NCBI GenBank assembly: GCA_946534585.1
Contig: CAMNCV010000161.1
Span: 1-34,737 of the forward strand
DNA from: an uncultured Prevotellaceae bacterium
Lineage (GTDB): Bacteria > Bacteroidota > Bacteroidia > Bacteroidales > Bacteroidaceae
Length of the DNA stretch: 34,737 nucleotides
Direction of reading: 5' to 3'
Made by a program: the position numbers and the translations under genes. A model generated the notes under the pieces. It was not told the DNA's origin, did not search any database, and saw only the letters and a list, made by a program, of their open reading frames with translations. Below are positions 32,467 to 34,737 of the stretch, piece after piece; within the stretch, counting starts at the first letter, position 1, and each line of letters opens with the position of its first letter.

Positions 32467-33363
32467 ATGAAAGCATTCGTTTTCCCCGGTCAGGGCGCCC
32501 AGTTCACAGGCATGGGTAAAGACCTCTATGACAACAATCCTAAAGCAAAGGAACTGTTTGACAAAGCAAATGAAATTCTCGGTTTCGAGATTACGAAAAT
32601 AATGTTTGAGGGAACAGCCGAAGAACTCAAACAAACTAAGGTGACACAGCCTGCCGTATTCCTCCACAGCGTGATTTCTGCCATCTGCCTCGGCGACCAG
32701 TTTGATGCTGAGATGACTGCAGGCCACTCATTGGGTGAGTTCTCCGCTCTTGTAGCAGCAGGCGCACTGTCGTTTGAAGATGGTCTGAAGCTCGTCTCAA
32801 AGCGTGCCATGGCTATGCAGAAGGCTTGCGAGGCAGCTCCTTCTACTATGGCAGCTATCATTGGTTTGTCTGATGACGTTATTGAGAAGGCATGTACAGA
32901 AGTATCTTCTGAGGGCAACATCGTTGTTCCTGCCAACTACAACTGTCCTGGTCAGCTCGTTATCTCTGGCAACATTGATGCTGTCAACGCTGCTTGTGAG
33001 AAGATGAAGGAGGCTGGTGCCAAGCGTGCTCTTGTACTGCCTGTAGGTGGTGCGTTCCACTCACCACTCATGCAGCCTGCCAAGGATGAGTTGCAGGCTG
33101 CCATTGAGGCAACAGAGTTCCAGAACCCACGCATCCCTGTATATCAGAATGTAGATGCCAAGGCTCATACTGATGCTGCCGAGATAAAGCAGAACCTTAT
33201 TGCTCAACTTACTGCTCCAGTGAAATGGACTTACGAGGTGAAGCAGATGATGAATGACGGTGCCACTGACTTCGTAGAGTGTGGACCAGGCAAGGCTCTT
33301 CAGGGGATGATACTCAAGATTGCCAAGGGTATTGAGGGTATCACCATCAGCGGTATAAACTAA
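32467..33363 (+). CDS. fabD: Malonyl-CoA:ACP transacylase
   Basis: Transfers malonyl from CoA to acyl carrier protein to feed fatty-acid synthesis. It is 298 aa. FPGQGAQ is at residues 6-12, the nucleophile motif GHSLGE has Ser88, and His198 (GGAFHSPLM) completes the catalytic pair; these positions are close to E. coli FabD. ECGPGKAL lies near the end. No other fab genes are beside it. It follows the ribosomal operon by about 140 bp without a consensus promoter that I can see, so partial read-through is possible. Confidence 0.98.
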   Translation: MKAFVFPGQGAQFTGMGKDLYDNNPKAKELFDKANEILGFEITKIMFEGTAEELKQTKVTQPAVFLHSVISAICLGDQFDAEMTAGHSLGEFSALVAAGALSFEDGLKLVSKRAMAMQKACEAAPSTMAAIIGLSDDVIEKACTEVSSEGNIVVPANYNCPGQLVISGNIDAVNAACEKMKEAGAKRALVLPVGGAFHSPLMQPAKDELQAAIEATEFQNPRIPVYQNVDAKAHTDAAEIKQNLIAQLTAPVKWTYEVKQMMNDGATDFVECGPGKALQGMILKIAKGIEGITISGIN

Positions 33364-33413
33364 CCCCACCCTACCCCTACATACAAAATAGGAATCATTA
33401 AACATATAGCAAT

Positions 33414-33446
33414 AAAGCCAAGTACCGCAGCGATACTTGGCTTTTT
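33414..33446 (+). terminator. Terminator of fabD
   Basis: An 11-bp perfect stem (33414-33424 with 33434-33444), 9-nt loop, ending in a T-run. Confidence 0.92.
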
Positions 33447-33742
33447 GCTGTCTTTGTGCTATCTTCTTGTCGTTTGATTAAAAAAAATTATAATAATTGG
33501 ATATATTGCCCTCAGATGTATCTATATTTCAGAAAAAATTTGTATATTTGCTCTCTGAACAAATATATTATCTGAACAAACATAGGCGCATCCGACAAAC
33601 CCTGTGATCACATCGAAGGATGTACCTCCGTGAAAATCCATGGAACTTCATCCGGGCATTTTGTCTTTTGCGACTTCTGCAGTTGCAAAAGTACGAATAA
33701 TAACTGGAACTAAAGAATGTTTTCGGTATTTTTTATTAGATG

Positions 33743-33922
33743 TTCGGTCAAGAAAAAAAGTTGCCCTGAAAAGTTTAGGTTTAAGTTTATGGATGCTTAT
33801 ATACATATAAGGAGTAAACTAAACCCGTCGTGTGATTCAGGTACGTTTGATTGAGGTTATGAAGGCATGTATATATACATGGTTAAACCTAAACCTTAAA
33901 CCTGTTTTTTTTCTTGACCGAA
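33743..33922. repeat. 180-bp element bounded by 17-bp inverted repeats with TTTAGG-like inner arms
   Basis: Outer arms 33743-33759 and 33906-33922 are perfect 17-bp inverted repeats (TTCGGTCAAGAAAAAAA). Nested inside, GTTTAGGTTTAA (33773-33784) pairs with 33883-33894, with further AACCTTAAACCT words beside it. A 16-bp perfect palindrome CATGTATATATACATG lies at 33866-33881. No coding frame and no clear target-site duplication. Confidence 0.75.
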
Positions 33923-33984
33923 TACAGGTCTTATGACGCATCTGTTAAAAGATACCCTCAGATTCGCATATTTACCCGAAAAAG

Positions 33985-34016
33985 TTTGGATGATTGGAAA
34001 ATAATGCTTATTTTTG
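33985..34016 (+). promoter_or_regulatory. Promoter of the HipBA-like operon
   Basis: TTTG (33985-33988) and TATTTTTG (34009-34016) with 20-bp spacing, 72 bp before the regulator gene. Confidence 0.75.
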
Positions 34017-34088
34017 CAGCCATAAACATTCAGTATTGATGTATTATTATTAGATTTAAGGTTTAAGAATACATAATTGTAAGGCTAT

Positions 34089-34400
34089 ATGGAGGATTTT
34101 TCGGATTATTCAGCACCAGAACTGGTGAAAATGCTTGGCAGTCGATTCAAGGAATACCGATTGAGGGCTAATATAACGCAGAAGGAAGTTGCGGAGATGG
34201 CAGGCTTGTCTGTGCTGTCAGTCTATCGCTTTGAGAACGGTACGGTAACGAATATTTCGTTGAGTACGTTCCTGCTGCTCATGAAGGCAGTAGGGTGTAT
34301 CAATGACTTGAACGATCTGATGCCTGAGCAACCGGAATCACTCTATCTATATAGTAAGAAGAATAAGAAGGTACAACGTGTAAGACATAAAAGACAATGA
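34089..34400 (+). CDS. HipB-like XRE-family regulator/antitoxin
   Basis: A 103-aa protein with one helix-turn-helix of the Cro/cI (HTH_3) type at about residues 16-72: SRFKEYRLRANITQKEVAEM, then AGLSVLSVYRFENG. The C-terminus is basic (KKNKKVQRVRHKRQ). Its stop overlaps the ATG of the next gene by four bases (ATGA). Together with the HipA-like product this is the layout of a type II toxin-antitoxin pair, in which HipB binds DNA and neutralises HipA. The 180-bp inverted repeat lies upstream of its promoter and could be a binding region, which is inference only. Confidence 0.88.
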   Translation: MEDFSDYSAPELVKMLGSRFKEYRLRANITQKEVAEMAGLSVLSVYRFENGTVTNISLSTFLLLMKAVGCINDLNDLMPEQPESLYLYSKKNKKVQRVRHKRQ

Positions 34401-34737
34401 CAGAGGTTTTGAAAGTGCTTCTTTGGGGGCAGGAGATTGGCCGACTGGCTTGGCATGATGCCCGCAAGACATCGTTCTTCATGTATAATCCGGAGTTCTT
34501 GAAAGGAACTTTGGACATAGCACCTTTGGCTGCTTCCATCCACAATCCGCTCAGTACCCGTGCCATCTTCGGTGAGGCAGAGCGAATCTACCAGAAACTG
34601 CCTTCGTTTATAGCAGACTCTCTGCCCGACGCTTGGGGTAATATGCTCTTTGAGCAATGGCGCAGGGATAATCGTCTTACGGAAAGAAATGTGAATTCGA
34701 TTGAGAAACTGGCCTTCATCGGAAAGCGAGGCATGGG
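34397..34737 (+). CDS. HipA-family protein, N-terminal part (3' end outside window)
   Basis: The frame opens with ATG at 34397, overlapping the regulator stop, and is open to the right edge (113 codons). It reads MTEVLKVLLWGQEIGRLAWH, and LPSFIADSLPDAWGNMLFEQ follows further on. Both are typical of the N-terminal subdomain of HipA kinases, which phosphorylate a target such as glutamyl-tRNA synthetase and cause growth arrest. The kinase core lies beyond the window, so catalytic residues and intactness cannot be judged. Some Bacteroidetes split HipA into separate N-terminal and kinase genes; that too is undecided here. Confidence 0.88.
   Translation, partial: MTEVLKVLLWGQEIGRLAWHDARKTSFFMYNPEFLKGTLDIAPLAASIHNPLSTRAIFGEAERIYQKLPSFIADSLPDAWGNMLFEQWRRDNRLTERNVNSIEKLAFIGKRGM

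Larger units (their letters stand above)
33447..34088. other. Gene-free stretch before the HipBA-like pair
   Basis: About 640 bp with no credible gene on either strand. It contains -7-like boxes on both strands (TATATTTG at 33543-33550 plus; TACTTTTG at 33693-33686 minus), a 9-bp direct repeat CTGAACAAA (33555, 33572), a GGATG/CATCC hairpin region (about 33617-33655), the 180-bp inverted repeat and the promoter of the next operon. Confidence 0.7.

Overview
The window reads as a chromosomal segment of a Bacteroidales bacterium, most likely Prevotella or a close relative. Most transcription units begin at the Bacteroidetes-type promoter (a TTTG element about 20 bp upstream of TAnnTTTG). Shine-Dalgarno sequences are nearly absent; rplI is the exception. 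Lineage-typical families are present: a DUF2023 protein beside flavodoxin, a DUF4924-like protein, a fimbrillin-like lipoprotein, and an apgM-type gene in the threonine operon. Gene content is mostly housekeeping and no prophage or integrative element is evident. The interest lies in small degraded or accessory modules and in unusually rich intergenic repeats.

Layout. 1-856: 3' end of an acyl-CoA dehydrogenase and its terminator. 1143-1518: antitoxin gene with a truncated RelE/YoeB-like toxin. 1612-2625 (-): fimbrillin-like lipoprotein. 2753-3340 (-): a candidate structured RNA of about 380 nt followed by a 66-aa exported protein. 3758-6379: alaS. 6510-7127: Ala-rich lipoprotein with 33-nt repeats. 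7128-7567: two different tandem repeat arrays. 7568-8505: flavodoxin and DUF2023. 8822-8894: tRNA-Lys(CUU). 9023-11091: GH25 lysozyme and a zinc-ribbon membrane protein. 11122-14661: recJ and recQ. 14738-15951: LysE-type exporter and DUF4924. 15972-19206 (-): GT4 glycosyltransferase, GtrA, aroB and gamma-carbonic anhydrase. 19436-20752: serS. 20881-21001: a second array of the repeat family seen at 7152. 21163-23622: GH115 alpha-glucuronidase. 23728-28824 (-): thrC, apgM-type homoserine kinase candidate and thrA, a complete aspartate-to-threonine branch. 29076-30827 (-): Nudix hydrolase and PBP4-type DacB. 31148-33363: rpsF-rpsR-rplI and fabD. 33364-34088: a gene-free stretch with a 180-bp inverted repeat. 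34089-end: a HipB/HipA-like pair cut by the window edge.

Four signals deserve a second look. (1) A minus-strand structured RNA candidate at 2960-3340 with its own promoter and terminator. (2) An 11/22-bp helically phased repeat family present at two loci 13.7 kb apart. (3) AATTCATAA-type repeats that sit on gene boundaries, including the recJ stop and the recQ start codon in opposite arms of one inverted repeat. (4) Several promoters placed so close to the ATG that the mRNAs should be leaderless. The right edge carries an unusual inverted repeat with TTTAGG-type arms just upstream of the HipBA-like module.

All family assignments come from reading the translations and recalling family motifs. 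No database search or folding program was run.
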